Source: Ardenticatenaceae bacterium
GTDB lineage: Bacteria > Chloroflexota > Anaerolineae > Promineifilales > Promineifilaceae
NCBI GenBank assembly: GCA_020634455.1
Contig: JACKBQ010000001.1
Location: 3,410,001-3,474,000 of the forward strand
Direction of reading: 5' to 3'
Length of the DNA: 64,000 bases
Shown: positions 61,991 through 64,000 of the stretch, one piece after another
Layout: the number at the start of each line of letters is the position of its first letter
Position numbering within the stretch: the stretch's first letter is position 1
Position numbers and translations under genes: made by a program
Notes under the pieces: generated by a model
Databases searched by the model: none
Seen by the model: only the letters and a program-made list of their open reading frames with translations
What the model was told of the DNA's origin: nothing

Positions 61991-63610
61991 TTATCGTACC
62001 TTTGGTAATTTTCTAAACCGGTCCACGCTGGGCATGTCGCCAACGGGGACTTCGATGACGGTGGGTAGGTCGGTTTGCTGGGCTTGCTGGATGGCGCGGC
62101 GCAGGTCGGTGGGCGAATTGGCCCGCAGCCCTTGAGCGCCGAATGATTCGGCCAGCTTCACAAAATCCGGGTTGTGCAAATCGCTGGCGATGACCCGGTT
62201 GCCGTACAAATTTTTCTGCATTTGCTGGACATTGCCGTACTGATTGTTATTGAACACGATGGTGATGAGGCCGATGTGATGCTGAACGGCCGTTGCCAAC
62301 TCCTGCACTGCGAACATGAAGCCACCATCCCCCGCCACGCTGATGACCGGCACGTCTGGCCGGGCCACTTTCACACCCAGGCCAGTGGGGAAGCCGTAGC
62401 CCAGCGTGCCCATGTAGCCGGTGGAAATGTAGGTGCGCGGCTGGTAAACCGAGTACACAATCCGGCTGGTAAAGCCCACCTGGGTCAGCTCATCGACAAA
62501 AATACCGTCCTCGCCGAGCTCTTCGCGGATGACTTTCAGGTAGCTTTTTTGCGGTTCCAGGTGGGCGGTTTGCTGTTCCCAGCTGGCTTTGAGCGCCAGG
62601 AGTTCGTCTTTGCGGCTGGGGCGTTTGCGGTTGTGGGCGGCGGTGCGTTCCAGCAGCAGGGGCAGCGTTTCCTCGGCGCGGGCGGTGATGGCGATGTTGG
62701 GTTTGTGGAACAGGTCGTGGGTGGTCGGGTCGATGTCGATTTTGATGAGCGTCATCTGGTCGTCCACGCCCCAGCCGAACGTTTCGCGGGCGTGTGTGCC
62801 GATGAGCAGGACGGCGTCGGCCGTTTTCCATAGTTCGTGGGCGGGTGGCAGATGGAAGCTCAGGTAGGAACGGCCGTCCATAATGCCCATGCCGGTGCGG
62901 TAGCCAACAACGGGCGCTTCCAACATCGTGGCTAACTGGCGCACCTCGGCGCACACGTTTTGTGCGCCGCTGCCAACGAAAATTAACGGCAGTTTCGCTT
63001 TGCCCAGCGCTTTGGCGGCTTGTTCAATCAGGTCGGGGTCGGGTTGGGGATAGGTGATGGGAGCGGGGCGGGCAGCCAGTTCCACCGCACCGCGTTCGGC
63101 CAGCACATCCATCGGAATTTCCAGGGCGACGGGTCGGGGACGGCCGTTTCTTAATTCAACAAAGGCGGCATAGAGCAAACCGGGCACGTCGGCGGCGCGG
63201 GTGGCCCGCTCGGCCCATTTGGTAAGGCCGCGCAGGATGGCCAGCTGGTCGGGAATCTCGTGCAGCACGCCCTTACCTTTGCCAATTTGCCGGGTGGGAA
63301 TTTGCCCCGTGAGGCAGAGGACGGGGGCGTTGAGGCCGTACGCCGTGGCCAGGGCAGCGCTGGCGTTGAGCAGGCCAGGGCCAGGCACCACGTTGAAGAC
63401 GCTAATCTCCCCGGTGGCCAGGGTGTAACCCAGTGCCATGTAGCCTGCACCCTGCTCATGCCGCGTGTGAATGACGCGAATCTGGTCCTGGGCGTCGTGC
63501 AGGGCGTTGTACAGCCAGTCGTTTTGCACGCCGGGCAGGCCGAACAGGGTGTGGATGTTGTGCGCGATGAGGGTTTTTACGGCCGTTTCGCCGCCGGTTA
63601 GTAGGGTCAT
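61991..63610 (-). CDS. Thiamine-diphosphate-dependent enzyme (acetolactate synthase-like)
   Basis: 539 residues with the three-domain layout of decarboxylases and synthases. The catalytic Glu is in THRHEQGAGYMALGY, the central domain at about 190-330, and the cofactor motif is GDGGFMFAVQELATAVQHH with NNNQYGNVQQM. The substrate cannot be read. Near hpaDEG, a decarboxylase acting on an aromatic 2-keto acid is an attractive guess, but benzoylformate decarboxylase and acetolactate synthase homologues look alike at this level. Confidence 0.8.
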   Translation of the reverse strand: MTLLTGGETAVKTLIAHNIHTLFGLPGVQNDWLYNALHDAQDQIRVIHTRHEQGAGYMALGYTLATGEISVFNVVPGPGLLNASAALATAYGLNAPVLCLTGQIPTRQIGKGKGVLHEIPDQLAILRGLTKWAERATRAADVPGLLYAAFVELRNGRPRPVALEIPMDVLAERGAVELAARPAPITYPQPDPDLIEQAAKALGKAKLPLIFVGSGAQNVCAEVRQLATMLEAPVVGYRTGMGIMDGRSYLSFHLPPAHELWKTADAVLLIGTHARETFGWGVDDQMTLIKIDIDPTTHDLFHKPNIAITARAEETLPLLLERTAAHNRKRPSRKDELLALKASWEQQTAHLEPQKSYLKVIREELGEDGIFVDELTQVGFTSRIVYSVYQPRTYISTGYMGTLGYGFPTGLGVKVARPDVPVISVAGDGGFMFAVQELATAVQHHIGLITIVFNNNQYGNVQQMQKNLYGNRVIASDLHNPDFVKLAESFGAQGLRANSPTDLRRAIQQAQQTDLPTVIEVPVGDMPSVDRFRKLPKVR

Positions 63611-64000
63611 AGTGGTAATTGGTAATTTGTAATTGAGTAATTAGCCGGGCCGTGGGGTGCCCAATTACCCAATTACTCAATTACTTAACGCGGTTCAGTT
63701 TGTGCATTGTACCGGAGGGCGGGGAATCGCGAAATGGAAAAAAGTGCCTGCGGCTGGTATTTTTTGCAACAGGTTTGGTAGGGGCGAGGCGGTGGCGAAT
63801 GGTGTGGGACGTGGCAAATAAACTGGTCTCGCCACCGCCTCGCCCTGATTTGTTGGCAAAGAACGTGTGGTGGAGCGAATGATCTTTTTTACGCAATTTA
63901 GGGCTAGGCAATCGGAGAGAAGGTTATTTGTTAGGGCCAAGATCGTGGCCGATTGCCTAGCCCCTACCAGAACCGTTGCTTTCTGAACATTATTCAATCA
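63611..64000. other. Terminal gap made of inverted repeats, no gene
   Basis: About 390 bases. 63614-63686: GGTAATTTGTAATTGAGTAATTA against CCAATTACTCAATTAC words. 63782-63845: GGGCGAGGCGGTGGCGA and its 17-base complement. 63901-63963: GGGCTAGGCAATCGG and its 15-base complement. No credible reading frame or promoter is seen. Confidence 0.75.

Overview
This looks like a chromosomal segment of an uncultured Chloroflexota bacterium, most likely Anaerolineae or a near relative. That placement is inferred from gene content and protein style: many short Ser/Thr/Glu-rich lipoproteins with LxxC lipoboxes, DinB-like proteins, response regulator-TadZ fusions, GT-C membrane proteins and large cadherin-like adhesins. 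No rRNA is present to confirm it. The most pervasive signal is a palindromic word, ACGGCCGT (often extended to AACGGCCGTT or GGAAACGGCCGTTTCC). It recurs in almost every gene in all three reading frames and resembles the HIP1 palindrome of cyanobacteria. A second layer is a set of intergenic inverted repeats built from a few repeated short words; some run into gene ends and one sits in-frame inside moeA.

Layout. 1-11.8 kb: a partial LCP-family wall enzyme, a DinB-like protein, a GT-C membrane protein, a methyltransferase, a glutaredoxin-like protein, a lipoprotein, two SDR oxidoreductases, a DMT transporter, a deoxyribose-phosphate aldolase fused to a VOC domain, and a large envelope protein. 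11.9-24.4 kb: a bacterial microcompartment locus of the sugar-phosphate-utilising (SPU) type, mostly on the minus strand. It has three BMC-P, one BMC-H and one or two BMC-T shell proteins, deoxyribose-phosphate aldolase, an RpiB-like isomerase and a CoA-acylating aldehyde dehydrogenase. All three enzymes carry N-terminal extensions of the kind used for cargo targeting. The same strand carries a response regulator-TadZ/MinD protein and its neighbour, a YgiT-type zinc finger and signal peptidase I. The expected chemistry is deoxyribose-5-phosphate to acetaldehyde plus glyceraldehyde-3-phosphate, then acetaldehyde to acetyl-CoA. No phosphotransacylase or alcohol dehydrogenase is seen. Four unrelated plus-strand genes separate one BMC-P gene from the rest.

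24.6-26.9 kb: tRNA-Lys(TTT) with promoter and terminator, then a MoeA-periplasmic-binding-like fusion. 27.1-39.9 kb: a compact plus-strand cluster for an exported surface polymer: GT-C and GT2 glycosyltransferases, a tandem GT2 fusion, an LTA synthase-like sulfatase-fold enzyme, an ABC permease/ATPase pair with a Wzt-type C-terminal domain, and a PHP-domain protein. 40.1-44 kb: a secreted P-domain/cadherin/CARDB adhesin and a companion. 44.1-49.4 kb: CtaG, a hypothetical protein, an SpoU methyltransferase, a metallophosphoesterase, malate dehydrogenase and methylmalonyl-CoA epimerase.

49.9-55.4 kb: two lipoprotein genes split by an IS630-family insertion that clipped the 3' end of a vWA gene, a possible ~180-nt noncoding RNA, a 5'-nucleotidase-type lipoprotein and a desaturase remnant. 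55.4-63.6 kb: minus-strand homoprotocatechuate meta-cleavage genes (hpaD, hpaE, hpaG), two paralogous P-loop NTPases of unknown role flanking an unknown helical protein, and a thiamine-diphosphate enzyme. The last 390 bases hold only inverted repeats.
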